A stretch of 64,000 bases of DNA. Source: Microcystis aeruginosa FD4. Its GTDB lineage: Bacteria; Cyanobacteriota; Cyanobacteriia; Cyanobacteriales; Microcystaceae. The position numbers were made by a program, and so were the translations under genes. The notes beneath the pieces were generated by a model. That model was not told the origin of the DNA and did no database searches. It saw nothing but the letters and a program-made list of their open reading frames with translations. Shown piece after piece: positions 23,703 to 32,805 of the stretch (positions are counted from its first letter, which is position 1; each line of letters starts with the position of its first letter). The DNA lies in NCBI RefSeq assembly GCF_009792235.1, contig NZ_CP046973.1, positions 248,001 through 312,000 of the forward strand, written 5' to 3'.

Positions 23703-26633
23703 ATGCTCATTAGACATAACCGAAGCTCGATCGCTAAACCTATTTTACTGTTTCTTGGCTGCCTTGTGATCGGGCAGTTAGGGGTGTTAGTGGTAGCCAA
23801 TAGCCTCTGGTTTGCCGAGATGGGTTATTTAAACACTTTCCTGAAACAATTATCTTGGCAACTAGGATTAGGTTGGGGAAGTGCGATTCTTTCTCTACTT
23901 TTTATTTTTACTAATTTACGTTTAGCCCAGCGTTTTCGTTGGCAAAAATCCCAGGAAGATAGTTATCCTCTTAGTCCTCAATCCCCTAGTATTAATTTAC
24001 TCGGTCTTTTGATTATTGCAACGGGAATTGGAGCTTGGATCGGGTCAATGTTATTGTATTACAGTAAACTAGCCCTCAGTCTCTGGACACCAGATTTTAA
24101 TCTCCCTAACCTTAGTTCTTCCCTAAGTTCTCCTCTGGAAATAGTTTGGATTAGGCAAGTATTAAACGATATTTCTAGCAATCTTTGGCAAGGGGTAATC
24201 ATCGCTCTTTTAGTCTTGGGATTATTAATTAAAACCGAGTATTTTTTGCGAATAATATCTATATTATTCACTGTAATGCTATCTTTTATTATTGCTGGGC
24301 AGTGGGCGAATTTTTTAAAATATTTTTATGGTGTTCCTTTCAATATTAACGATCCTCAATACGGGAATGATATAAGTTTTTACATCTTTCAATTACCCCT
24401 GTGGCAGTTACTAGAATTATGGCTCAGTGGTGTGGGAATATATACTCTTTTTGCCGTCAGTTTAACCTATCTTTTTTCGGCTGACAGTCTTTCTCAGGGA
24501 AAATTTCTGGGGTTTTCCCGTCCGCAACTGCGTCATTTATACGCCCTGTGGAGTGGGTTAATGGGGCTGCTAGTATTACACCATATTATTCAGCGTTACC
24601 TGCTACTTTATTCTCCGCAAGGAGTAGTTTATGGTGCGGGTTATATCGATGTTCATGTTGGTCAATTTATTGAAATTATTCTGGGAGTTATTGCAGGAAT
24701 AACCTCTATATGGTTAGGAGAAAAAGCATTATTTGGTAAAATAAGCCGTCGCAAATTACACAAAACCGCTAAGAAAAAGTTGGTATTTTCTCCCTACTTA
24801 ATTCCGGTATTTCTCTATTTAATTGTTTGGATAAGTGGCACAATTATCAGTGGACTATTACAAAGAACTATCGTACAACCGAATGAATTAGTGAGAGAAA
24901 GACCCTACATTGAAAGAAGTATTCAATCCACAAGAGCGGCTTTTTCCTTAGATAGAATTGATGCCCAAGTTTTCGATCCACAGGCCGAATTAAATGCCGA
25001 AGTTTTAGAGAGAAATCATCTAACTATCGATAATATTCGTCTTTGGGACACCAAACCACTACTAGAAACTAACCGACAATTACAGCAAATTCGCTTATAT
25101 TATAAATTCCCCGATGCTGATATTGATCGCTATCAAGTGCGAGTAGGCTCCCATCAAAAAATCGAGGAACGTCAAATATCTGAAAAACAACAGACAATTA
25201 TTGCCGCTAGAGAATTAGATTATAGTGCGGTTCCCACTTCTGCTAACACTTGGGTGAATAAACATCTCGTTTATACCCACGGTTATGGGTTCACTCTTTC
25301 CCCGGTTAATTTAGTGGCTGCCGGGGGTTTACCCTACTATTTTGTCAAAGATATCGGCACAAATAAAGACGAAGGAGCCTTACAAACCTCTAGCGAATTA
25401 ATTGATTATAGTATTCCCATTGGTAAACCCCGCATTTACTACGGGGAATTAACTAATAATTATGTGATGACTCCCACCACCGTAGAAGAATTGGATTTTC
25501 CTAGCGGGGATGGAAATGTCTATAATACCTACGATGGTAAGGGAGGAATCCTAGTGGGGACGGGGTGGAGACGTTGGCTATTTGCCCTTTATCTGCGGGA
25601 TTGGCAAATGTTATTTAGCCAAGATTTTACTCCCGAAACTCGCTTATTAATGCGTCGTGATATCCAAAATCGCGTGCAAACTATCGCGCCTTTTTTAAGT
25701 TATGATCGCAACCCCTATTTAGTAGCGGCAGATGTGGGCGATAGTAGTAGTAAATTACATTGGATTATTGATGCTTATACTATCAGCGATCGCTATCCCT
25801 ATTCTGACCCGGGTAAAGATAAATTTAACTATATTCGCAATTCGGTCAAAGTGGTAGTGGATGCCTATCATGGAACGGTGAATTTCTATGTTGCCGATCA
25901 AAATGATCCCATTATTCAGACGTGGAGTAAAATCTTTCCTCATCTGTTTAAATCTTTAGCAGAAATGCCGAAAACTCTCCGCAGTCATATCCGTTATCCC
26001 GAAGATTTATTTAGTACCCAAGCAGAAAGATTATTAACCTATCACATGACCGATCCGCAAGTATTTTATAATCGGGAGGATCAATGGGAAATTCCCCTAG
26101 AAATTTACGGCACAGAACCCCAGGCTGTATCACCCTATTATTTAATCATGAAACTGCCCGATGCCGACAAAGAAGAATTTATTCTTCTCCATCCCTATAC
26201 TCCCTCTAGTCGGCAAAATTTAATCGCTTGGTTAGCGGCGCGTTCCGACGATAGAGAATATGGTAATTTATTACTCTATCAATTTCCTAAACAAAGGTTA
26301 GTGTACGGACCGAATCAAATTGAGGCTTTAATTAACCAAGATCCAGATATTTCTCAACAGATTTCCCTTTGGAATCGGGACGGTTCTAAAGTTTTGCAAG
26401 GACACCTATTAATTATTCCCATTGAACAATCGCTGCTTTATGTAGAACCTTTGTATCTAGTGGCAGACCAAAATAGTGTCCCGACAATCGCTAGAGTAAC
26501 AGTTGCTTATCAAAATAAAATTGTCATGGAACCAACCTTGAAGGAAGCTTTAGAAAAGTTATTCCGCCAATTCAAAAATGAAACGCATCAACCTCAAGAG
26601 TTGACAAAGAAAGGCTCATCAGGTACTGTCTGA
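23703..26633 (+). CDS. UPF0182 family large membrane protein
   Basis: A 976-residue protein with about seven membrane helices in the first 330 residues, including LGCLVIGQLGVLVVANSLW, GWGSAILSLLFIFTNL and LLGLLIIATGIGAWIGSML. A long extracytoplasmic part follows with the family marks FNINDPQYGNDISFYIFQLP, YTHGYGFTLSPVN, YYGELTNNYV and ILLHPYTPSSRQN. The length is normal for the family. The function is unknown in all organisms I can recall. The last residues (ELTKKGSSGTV) run up to an IS30 fragment, so the natural C-terminus may be altered. Confidence 0.88.
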   Translation: MLIRHNRSSIAKPILLFLGCLVIGQLGVLVVANSLWFAEMGYLNTFLKQLSWQLGLGWGSAILSLLFIFTNLRLAQRFRWQKSQEDSYPLSPQSPSINLLGLLIIATGIGAWIGSMLLYYSKLALSLWTPDFNLPNLSSSLSSPLEIVWIRQVLNDISSNLWQGVIIALLVLGLLIKTEYFLRIISILFTVMLSFIIAGQWANFLKYFYGVPFNINDPQYGNDISFYIFQLPLWQLLELWLSGVGIYTLFAVSLTYLFSADSLSQGKFLGFSRPQLRHLYALWSGLMGLLVLHHIIQRYLLLYSPQGVVYGAGYIDVHVGQFIEIILGVIAGITSIWLGEKALFGKISRRKLHKTAKKKLVFSPYLIPVFLYLIVWISGTIISGLLQRTIVQPNELVRERPYIERSIQSTRAAFSLDRIDAQVFDPQAELNAEVLERNHLTIDNIRLWDTKPLLETNRQLQQIRLYYKFPDADIDRYQVRVGSHQKIEERQISEKQQTIIAARELDYSAVPTSANTWVNKHLVYTHGYGFTLSPVNLVAAGGLPYYFVKDIGTNKDEGALQTSSELIDYSIPIGKPRIYYGELTNNYVMTPTTVEELDFPSGDGNVYNTYDGKGGILVGTGWRRWLFALYLRDWQMLFSQDFTPETRLLMRRDIQNRVQTIAPFLSYDRNPYLVAADVGDSSSKLHWIIDAYTISDRYPYSDPGKDKFNYIRNSVKVVVDAYHGTVNFYVADQNDPIIQTWSKIFPHLFKSLAEMPKTLRSHIRYPEDLFSTQAERLLTYHMTDPQVFYNREDQWEIPLEIYGTEPQAVSPYYLIMKLPDADKEEFILLHPYTPSSRQNLIAWLAARSDDREYGNLLLYQFPKQRLVYGPNQIEALINQDPDISQQISLWNRDGSKVLQGHLLIIPIEQSLLYVEPLYLVADQNSVPTIARVTVAYQNKIVMEPTLKEALEKLFRQFKNETHQPQELTKKGSSGTV

Positions 26634-26671
26634 TCATTAACAAAAACAAATCAGACCCAAAAATGAGCCGC

Positions 26672-26890
26672 TGACATCTTAACATAGAACAAAGAAACTT
26701 GCTCTACCAACTTAGTCAAGAGGGAAATTTATCTCAACGGCAAATGGCTGTCTTGCTCGGATGCCATCAAAGCACGACCAAAGCGAGAATTAAGAAGGAA
26801 TCAAAGTTCCCTCGGATGCTATCTACCTGACACAGCACAAGCTAAAAGCGAGACGCACCCCAAAAACGCCAAACAACCCTTTAAAATGTC
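26672..26890 (+). pseudogene. IS30-family transposase N-terminal fragment, frameshifted
   Basis: Translation in one frame gives EQRNLLYQLSQEGNLSQRQM and VLLGCHQST. The next frame gives RELRRNQSSLGCYLPDTAQ. Together they are the N-terminal helix-turn-helix part of an IS30 transposase. A frameshift lies near 26780 and the catalytic domain is absent. The fragment abuts the truncated end of the GTPase gene on the other strand. Confidence 0.7.
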
Positions 26891-27290
26891 AGCGAGTCAG
26901 ACAGGCTAGATTGAGGAAAGTGTCATCGCTGCTTAACTGCCAATTTACCCCTTTAATGGTGCGGGTAACTCCGTGTAGAGGACCGGTTGTCAAGATTTCT
27001 TGACCGACCAGAGCATTTAAAATCGAGGATTTTCCCCGGCCCACCAGGCCAAAAGCGGCAATTTGAATCAGGGATCGATCGAGTTTTTCTAGTAGTCCCA
27101 CTAGGCGCTCGATATCAGCTTCTAGACCAATTTTCTCGCTCGAGGTAAGATCCAGACGCTCAACAAGTTTGCTCAGAGAATTGCGTGCCTGATTATAGTT
27201 GAGTTCTTCTTGAATAGTGCCGACACCTCGAAGCGCTTGTTCTAGGTCTTCGGTATTCCAAGCTCGATCGAGGAACGGGTCAGAGGTCAT
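26889..27290 (-). pseudogene. Dynamin/Era-like GTPase, truncated after the P-loop
   Basis: 133 residues remain. They hold a helical N-terminus and a GTPase start with the P-loop GLVGRGKSSILNALVG (about residues 82-97) and the switch region GVTRTIKGVNW. Homologues continue for several hundred residues with a DTPG motif and often a DUF697-type membrane region. Here the frame runs into unrelated sequence (LACLTR) next to the IS30 fragment, so the G3-G5 motifs are lost. It cannot hydrolyse GTP normally. ATG start at 27290 with a heptamer repeat directly upstream. Confidence 0.75.
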
Positions 27291-27293
27291 TTC

Positions 27294-27370
27294 AGTTATC
27301 AGTTATCAGTGACTGAGTGGGTGGGTGTTAAAAATTCTCAGGCACCCCCTTATCAAGGGGGTAGGGGGGA
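27294..27370. repeat. Heptamer repeat plus GGGGGT-rich hairpin
   Basis: TCAGTTATCAGTTATCAGTG at 27294-27313 belongs to the heptamer family. CCCCCTTATCAAGGGGG at about 27345-27362 is a perfect short hairpin followed by TAGGGGGGAG. Both lie between two divergent genes. Confidence 0.6.
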
Positions 27371-27419
27371 GCCATCTTCAATTTAATTATAACCAGCTAC
27401 TTTATTAAGGACAATCAGG

Positions 27420-27986
27420 ATGAGTGTCATCTACGACTTGGAACACATCACCACCTATCATTATCGTAGGCCGGTAACTTTTGGGGAACATCGGGCGATT
27501 TTTTTGCCTAGCGCCGGTCACGGTGAAAGAATTATCAGTTATTCTGTGGAGGCGAATATTGCCGCCAAAACCCGCTGGACTATGGATACTCTATCTAACA
27601 ATGTGGTAGAGCTTGAATTTGCTGAACCAGCGTCAGAATTAATCGTTACCTGTCGATTACGGGCGGAACATTTGGGCTTAAAAGCGATCGCTGATTTTCC
27701 CCTCGCTCAACGGGCGATCGAAATTCCTGTCCAATATACCCCCGATGAATGGTTAGATCTAGTGGTGTTTATGCGTCCCCACGCCGAGGATGCCGACGGC
27801 AGCCTGGCAGCTTGGGCTAAAAGTTTTGTAGCGGGGGATCAAGATGATACCCTCGATGCCATGGCAAGAATGATGGCCGCTATCAAAGATAATTTTACCT
27901 ACCAATCCCGGGAGAGTGAAGGAACTCAATCCCCCGGAGAAACCCTGCGGCTAAAGTCGGGAACTTGTCGCGATTATGCTTGGTTG
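27420..27986 (+). pseudogene. Transglutaminase-like cysteine protease, N-terminal part (gene split by tnpB element)
   Basis: Residues 1-189 of a bacterial transglutaminase-like protein: an N-terminal beta domain (YDLEHITTYHYRRPVTFGEHR), a linker, and the start of the papain-like core with catalytic Cys183 in SGTCRDYAWL. The frame is cut after codon TTG (27984-27986) by the element at 27987-29308. Joining to 29309 restores one uninterrupted frame of 302 residues reading ...RDYAWL-MIEALRR..., exactly as in the family. In this state the catalytic Cys is separated from His and Asp, so the protein is inactive. Confidence 0.88.
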
Positions 27987-29308
27987 TTGACATCCTCGCC
28001 GCCGTAAAACGGACGGCGATTCCCAAACCTCACGATTTGGGTTTCTGCTTCTGTCCCGAAGGATTTTTCGCACCTGCCGCCCCAGTTTTACTCTGTTCTG
28101 GTCTTATGGTCGCTCTACAGACTGACACCGCAAGCCCTGCGGCCAAAATATTTTTACTAGCGTTAATATCTCGGTCATGGTGAGTCCCACAGTCTGGACA
28201 ATCCCATTCTCGAATATTTAACGGCATTTTCTCAGCAATATACCCACAATTACTACACCGCTTAGAACTAGGAAACCATCTATCTATTTCGAGGTAATTT
28301 CTCCCATACCAACGGCATTTATAAGCTAATTGTCGGGTAATTTCTCCCCAACTAACGTCAGATATTGCCTGAGATAATTTCGGGTTTTTGACCAGATTCT
28401 TGACGGCTAAGTTCTCAACCACAATCGTTTGGTTTTCACGAACTAATTGAGTGGTTAGCTTGTGTAAATGGTCTTTTCTACTATCGTTGATTTGAGCGTG
28501 AATCCTTGCCACTTTGATTCTTGCTTTTTCCCGATTTTTTGAGCCTTTCTGTTTTCTAGAAAGATTTTTTGGGTCCTTTCGCAGTCTCTGATAATGCTTT
28601 TTAAAATGCTTAGGATTAGATACCTTTTCTCCATTGCTGGTAATCACAAGGCTACTAATTCCTAAGTCAATTCCGATGGCTTTATCGGTTGGGGGTAAGG
28701 GTTTAATTGTTGGGTCATCAAATCTTATTGAGATATGCCAACGTCCTGAGGAATGTAATCTGACTGTTACTGTGCTTGGTTCACAGCTTTCTGGTATTTG
28801 TCTTGACCATCGAATAGGTAAAGGTTCTGTGCATTTAGCTAAATAGATTTGTTTGTCTTTAAATTTAAAAGCTGACTTAGTAAATTCGGCACTTCCTCCT
28901 TGATGTTTTTTCTTAAAGTTAGGATACTTAGTACGACCAGCAAAGAAGTTAGTGAAAGCTGTTTGTAGGTGTCTTAACCCTTGTTGTAAAGGTACACAGC
29001 TTACCTCGTTGAGAAAGTCTAATTCTTCTTGCTTTTTCCAATCGGTTAGCATTGAAGAAGTTTGAGCATATCCTACTCTTTCTTGTCTTTCATACCAAGC
29101 TTGTGTTCTGAGATGGAGAGCTTTATTGTAAACTAATCTTACACAGCCCAAAGTGCGCCGCAATAGCGACTCTTGTTCGGGTGTGGGGTAAAATCGGTAA
29201 GAATAGGCTTTTTCCATGTCTCACATTTTAGCATATATTTGGTAAACGATGCTCATATTTAACGGTAAAGCCGTCGTAGAACGACGGGGTTTCAGACCCA
29301 AATTTTCG
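27987..29308 (-). mobile_element. tnpB-only IS200/IS605 element, copy 2, inside the transglutaminase gene
   Basis: A 1322-bp element with the same termini as copies 1 and 3 (TTGACATCCTC and CCCAAATTTTCG on the plus strand). The minus-strand 5' flank is TCAT. The host gene reading frame on both sides proves the boundaries to the base: removal restores a perfect open frame with no duplicated bases. Confidence 0.92.
28030..29217 (-). CDS. tnpB: RNA-guided nuclease TnpB, copy 2
   Basis: 395 residues, nearly identical to copy 1 with scattered substitutions and a different last 20 residues (TGAAGAKNPSGQKQKPKS), where the DNA encoding the guide scaffold also diverges. The RuvC residues (GIDLGISS, VVENL, HDRDIN) and both CxxC pairs are intact. 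Because the element's right end abuts CAACCAAGCATAATC on the minus strand, the predicted guide would match an uninterrupted transglutaminase allele. Confidence 0.92.
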   Translation of the reverse strand: MEKAYSYRFYPTPEQESLLRRTLGCVRLVYNKALHLRTQAWYERQERVGYAQTSSMLTDWKKQEELDFLNEVSCVPLQQGLRHLQTAFTNFFAGRTKYPNFKKKHQGGSAEFTKSAFKFKDKQIYLAKCTEPLPIRWSRQIPESCEPSTVTVRLHSSGRWHISIRFDDPTIKPLPPTDKAIGIDLGISSLVITSNGEKVSNPKHFKKHYQRLRKDPKNLSRKQKGSKNREKARIKVARIHAQINDSRKDHLHKLTTQLVRENQTIVVENLAVKNLVKNPKLSQAISDVSWGEITRQLAYKCRWYGRNYLEIDRWFPSSKRCSNCGYIAEKMPLNIREWDCPDCGTHHDRDINASKNILAAGLAVSVCRATIRPEQSKTGAAGAKNPSGQKQKPKS

Positions 29309-29650
29309 ATGATCGAAGCTTTGCGAAGATTGGGTTTAGCCTGTCGATTTGTCAGTGGCTATCTCTACGATGCTGCCCTCGACGGTGGTGAAGTGGGGAT
29401 GACTGGCTCTGGTGCTACCCATGCTTGGTTACAGGTTTATCTACCGGGGGCCGGTTGGCGTAATTATGATCCGACTAATCAAATTACCGCCGGCTTTGAT
29501 TTAATTCGAGTGGCGATCGCTCGTCATCCCGGTCAAATCATACCTCTTTCTGGTTCTTGGTTTGGTGATGCCGATGACTTTTTGTCTATGGATGTTAAAG
29601 TAACCATTCGCAAGCTGGGGACGCTGCCAGATTTTGATCCGAGGGAATAG
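29309..29650 (+). pseudogene. Transglutaminase-like protein, C-terminal part
   Basis: Residues 190-302 of the split gene (MIEALRRLGLACRFVSGYL onward). They contain the catalytic histidine in GATHAWLQVYLPG and the acidic residue in RNYDPTNQ. The ATG at 29309 could in principle be used as a new start because it is preceded by the element end, but the product would lack the catalytic cysteine. It ends with TAG at 29648-29650. Confidence 0.88.
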
Positions 29651-29732
29651 GTTGAATTATCGGGTTTTTCCTTGACCGGCGATCGTTTTCTGACTCCCCC
29701 AAAAGGAAAACTCCCTACTTCACCATTAGGAT

Positions 29733-29992
29733 AAGGGACTTGCGGTTTGATAATGTACCTTTTGGGCGAACGCAGTTCGCCCCTACATTGTGGACAAAAT
29801 CCGTTACTGTCGGGGCGCAAAGCTTGCGCCCTCCGCGCGGAGGGGGTTTGCTGATCACCCTAAGTAGGGGGAGAGCCTTCGAGAACCCCCTTCCAATAAG
29901 GGACTTGCGCTTTGATCCTGTGCCATCTGGCTGGTCTGATTCTTCTACAGAGCGATTTTCAAAGCTGGGATATTATTCCCACGCAAGTCCCT
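29733..29992. repeat. MITE-like inverted repeats with AGGGACTTGCG ends
   Basis: AGGGACTTGCG occurs at 29733-29743 and 29899-29909, and its exact reverse complement CGCAAGTCCCT occurs at 29982-29992. The last two bound a 94-bp element. Between the two direct copies lie further hairpins (GCGAACGCAGTTCGCC and CCTCCGCGCGGAGG). The gene-free stretch 29651-30309 therefore consists almost wholly of small repeats. Confidence 0.75.
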
Positions 29993-30039
29993 AACTGCTA
30001 GGGTGTTCGTAATTTAAAGCGAAGATTGCCGTTAGGTTC

Positions 30040-30072
30040 TAGCATTTTTATCGATTATCGATAAAAATGCTA
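30040..30072. repeat. Perfect 33-bp palindrome, 16-bp arms
   Basis: TAGCATTTTTATCGAT at 30040-30055 is followed by one T and then its exact reverse complement ATCGATAAAAATGCTA at 30057-30072. It is AT-rich and contains two ATCGAT sites. It lies between the 94-bp repeat element and a dispersed repeat, with no gene overlap. Confidence 0.95.
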
Positions 30073-30178
30073 CTTAGGGCTGGCTGAATAATGGTAAAAC
30101 CCTTTTAAAATAAGGCTTTTGACCTGTTAAAATCCGATGTTCATGCTGCGAAAATAGGATTGGGACTTTCAAAAACCT

Positions 30179-30309
30179 GGCATTATCCTTCTTGTAGTAC
30201 ATAGCTTGGTACAAAAAACCAGGGCAACAAAGCCTGAAACGACCGGCTCCTGACGACTGGCTACTGACGACCGACTCCTACCCCCACCGAAAAACTTTTT
30301 CAGCAACCC
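30179..30309. repeat. Dispersed repeat, copy related (inverted) to 57343-57520
   Basis: Blocks shared with the reverse complement of 57343-57520 include GCATTATCC, CTTGTAGTAC, GGGCAACAAAGCCTGAAAC, CTCCTGACGACCG-type runs and CTTTTTCAGCAA. This is a degenerate non-coding element whose middle is expanded in the other copy. Confidence 0.65.
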
Positions 30310-30900
30310 CTAACTGCTATAAGAATTCATCTTTCTATCGTATTGAGGACGACAGGGACTGCCCCAGGCGACCTTTTGAGCAGGAATATCGGCAAATACG
30401 CTGCTTCTTGCCCCGATAACCACATTAGAGCCAATTTTTACCCCCGGAGCCAAAAAACAATCGGCCGCGATCCATGTACCATTACCGATGAGGATGGGAG
30501 TGGTTTTTAAGCCAAAAGAGCGATCGCCAGGATCGTGACTGCCAGTGCAAAGATAGCATTTTTGAGAAATTACACAATGACTGCCGATGGTAACGTTATC
30601 TAAACTATAAATCACCACATCATCGCCGATCCAAGTATAATCGCCGATCGCCACTTTCCAAGGATAAGTCACCCTTGCCGTCGGGCGAATTTTCACACCT
30701 TGGCCGATTTTAGCCCCGAATAGCCGCAAAACAGCGCAGCGAAAGCTATCCATCTGATGTAAACTGAGGGGAAAAAGAATTCCTTGTACTAACCACCAAA
30801 GTAGGATAATCGGATTAGAACGACCGCGATCGAACCAAGATTGATCGTAGGTACGCAGCTCTAGCCACGCTTCCTCATCGGTGCGGATTTCTGGGGACAT
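30310..30900 (-). CDS. WcaF/HpsU-like polysaccharide acetyltransferase (left-handed beta-helix)
   Basis: 196 residues. After an N-terminal YDQSWFDRGRSNPIILLWWLV segment, hexapeptide repeats begin (IGQGVKIRPTARVTYPWKVAIGDYTWIGDDVVIYSLDNVTIG) and continue to VIGARSSVFADIPAQ. The conserved CVISQKCYLCTGSHD provides the catalytic histidine region of WcaF-type acetyltransferases, which acetylate sugars of exported polysaccharides. It starts 5 bases after the stop of the upstream glycosyltransferase, so the two form an operon. Confidence 0.88.
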   Translation of the reverse strand: MSPEIRTDEEAWLELRTYDQSWFDRGRSNPIILLWWLVQGILFPLSLHQMDSFRCAVLRLFGAKIGQGVKIRPTARVTYPWKVAIGDYTWIGDDVVIYSLDNVTIGSHCVISQKCYLCTGSHDPGDRSFGLKTTPILIGNGTWIAADCFLAPGVKIGSNVVIGARSSVFADIPAQKVAWGSPCRPQYDRKMNSYSS

Positions 30901-30905
30901 AGGAC

Positions 30906-31856
30906 CTATTTAATCATTTCTGCGGGTTGAGGTTCCGAGGGTTTAACCGGGGGATTAGCCTGGGCATTAACGTTTAATTTACCGCCAAATTGCCGTAATT
31001 CGTACAATTTAACCCCAATTTGGTATTCGTACTGACTCAAAAGACGACCGTAGATATAACCAGCTTTGCCATCCAAGAAACCGAGACGGATAAAATAAAA
31101 GAGAATAAAGCGCAGCAGCGGTTTAAAGGGCAGTTTTACCCAAATTTTCTTTAAAAAACGTTTTCTCTGCACTGCGTCACCGAAGAAGTTCGCTCCGATC
31201 GTGCCGCTTTCATCATTACCCGTGAGAATATTGTAATAAACTCGCGCTTCCCAGTTGGAATAACGATTATGTCTTTCTAACCAATGATAGATATCGCGGA
31301 AATCGATGTGCAGCATATCATTTTTTAGATAGCCCACCTTGCCATCGAGGATAACGTGTTCGTGAACTTCGTTATCTCCCGTGTTGGGGATATCTTCCGT
31401 GTTTAAATTCTCGTATCTGCCCGAATTATGTTTAAATAAGCGCAGATTCCAGTCGGGATACTTGCCACCATAACGAATCCATTGTCCGAGGAAGAAGACG
31501 CGACGATTGAGATAATAACCGTTATAGTGGGGATCTTGGATCACGGTGGCGATTTCGTCCCATAGTTCGGGGGTGATTCTCTCATCACAATCGACGATTA
31601 ATACCCATTCATTGCGAAAGGGCAGGTTATCGAGAGACCAGTTTTTCTTTTTCGGCCAACGACCATTAAAATAAAATTGGACTACATTAGCACCATAGTT
31701 TGTAGATATTTCGATCGAGCGATCGCTACTTTGGGAATCGACGACAAACACTTCATCAGCCCTAGCAACACTCTCTAAACAAGCGGGAAGGTTAGATTCC
31801 TCGTTTTTGGCGGGAATTAGCACCGAAACGGGAATTTTTTCTGATTGACTAAACAT
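30906..31856 (-). CDS. Glycosyltransferase family 2
   Basis: 316 residues, GT-A fold. It begins PVSVLIPAKNEESNLPACLES, has a DSQSSDRS nucleotide-binding stretch and the metal-binding VDCDERIT (DxD-type) near residue 97, followed by acceptor-domain motifs (GYYLNRRVFFLGQWIRYGG, NEVHEHV). A C-terminal amphipathic region (LLRFILFYFIRLGFLDG) suggests membrane association. It resembles lipopolysaccharide-core-type glucosyltransferases. It is coupled with the downstream acetyltransferase, so the pair probably builds and modifies an extracellular polysaccharide. Confidence 0.88.
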   Translation of the reverse strand: MFSQSEKIPVSVLIPAKNEESNLPACLESVARADEVFVVDSQSSDRSIEISTNYGANVVQFYFNGRWPKKKNWSLDNLPFRNEWVLIVDCDERITPELWDEIATVIQDPHYNGYYLNRRVFFLGQWIRYGGKYPDWNLRLFKHNSGRYENLNTEDIPNTGDNEVHEHVILDGKVGYLKNDMLHIDFRDIYHWLERHNRYSNWEARVYYNILTGNDESGTIGANFFGDAVQRKRFLKKIWVKLPFKPLLRFILFYFIRLGFLDGKAGYIYGRLLSQYEYQIGVKLYELRQFGGKLNVNAQANPPVKPSEPQPAEMIK

Positions 31857-32005
31857 TGGTACACTGTGGCTAGGTAGAGTGTTCGCATCTTTCCTTAAAA
31901 CCCTTAGTTACTCAGAAAGCGAGAACTAAGACCTAAGATTTTTTTCAATCATACTATACCTTATCTGCTTTTTTCCGTCATTCTCCTGCTCTTCTCCCTA
32001 AATTT

Positions 32006-32671
32006 CTAACTGCGAAATAGACGACTATACTGGGTTTCGTGGTTCATACTGGCAAAACTTAGCCCCCAACTCCAACTACTCAGGTTTTCATCGGCTAAAC
32101 TGATAATATCTGCTGTTGCCGTTAATAAACTGGGCTGTAAACCGATCAGAAGCGCTTGTCCTAGGGTTTGTCCAAGGGGAATTAAACGCAATCCTGCATT
32201 GATTAAATTACTTGCCCAACTGTGTAAATAGCCTAAAACCGCTAATTCTTCCCCAATTTGCCAATGACTTGCCCCGATCGCAAAGGCGGTGGCATAATTA
32301 GCCTGTTCCGGTAGATTATCTCTGTCCGCTGCTAACTCCCGTAATAAGTTTAACAGCGATCGCCCCATTTGCCAGCTTTGTTGTCTTAATTCGGCTGTTT
32401 CCCGCGTTGCCGATAACCAATTGTCCCAATAATTAAGTTTTGTAAAATCTTCTTGACAAAAACAACGATATACCCTTAGCAAAACAGCCGTTTCTAAGCG
32501 AATCGAGCCTTGACAAAGCGATCGCTCTAACCAATCATTTAAGGTGGCACTATTGGAGATAATCCCCTTTTCGACGAGGGTTTCTAGCCCTTCGGAATAA
32601 CTATAGGCCCCGACGGGTAAAATGGGACTAGCCAATTGTAATAAACACAAAAGTTCTTTTTGATTGAGCAT
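32006..32671 (-). CDS. ureF: Urease accessory protein UreF
   Basis: A 221-residue all-helical protein with the UreF signature LLQLASPILPVGAYSYSEGLETLVEKG at the N-terminus, GSHWQIGEE-type central helices and RLIPLGQ near residue 175. UreF with UreD/UreG delivers nickel to the urease active site. No other urease gene is in the window, as expected where ure genes are scattered in cyanobacteria. ATG start; divergent from the next gene. Confidence 0.92.
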   Translation of the reverse strand: MLNQKELLCLLQLASPILPVGAYSYSEGLETLVEKGIISNSATLNDWLERSLCQGSIRLETAVLLRVYRCFCQEDFTKLNYWDNWLSATRETAELRQQSWQMGRSLLNLLRELAADRDNLPEQANYATAFAIGASHWQIGEELAVLGYLHSWASNLINAGLRLIPLGQTLGQALLIGLQPSLLTATADIISLADENLSSWSWGLSFASMNHETQYSRLFRS

Positions 32672-32805
32672 AGAAAACCGAGAAAATTGTCCTTAACACA
32701 ACTGGGGAAATGCTTGGCGCTTCCTTATTTAGATCGAGCGGGTAGAAAGCGGCACTTTGTGAATTATACCGTGATTAATAGCCACAATTATAAACTGCTA
32801 TACTT

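Noticed and set aside
27965..28183. 72-residue frame crossing into the second tnpB element
   Set aside because: It is antisense to the end of tnpB, and the same shadow occurs at the other two copies.
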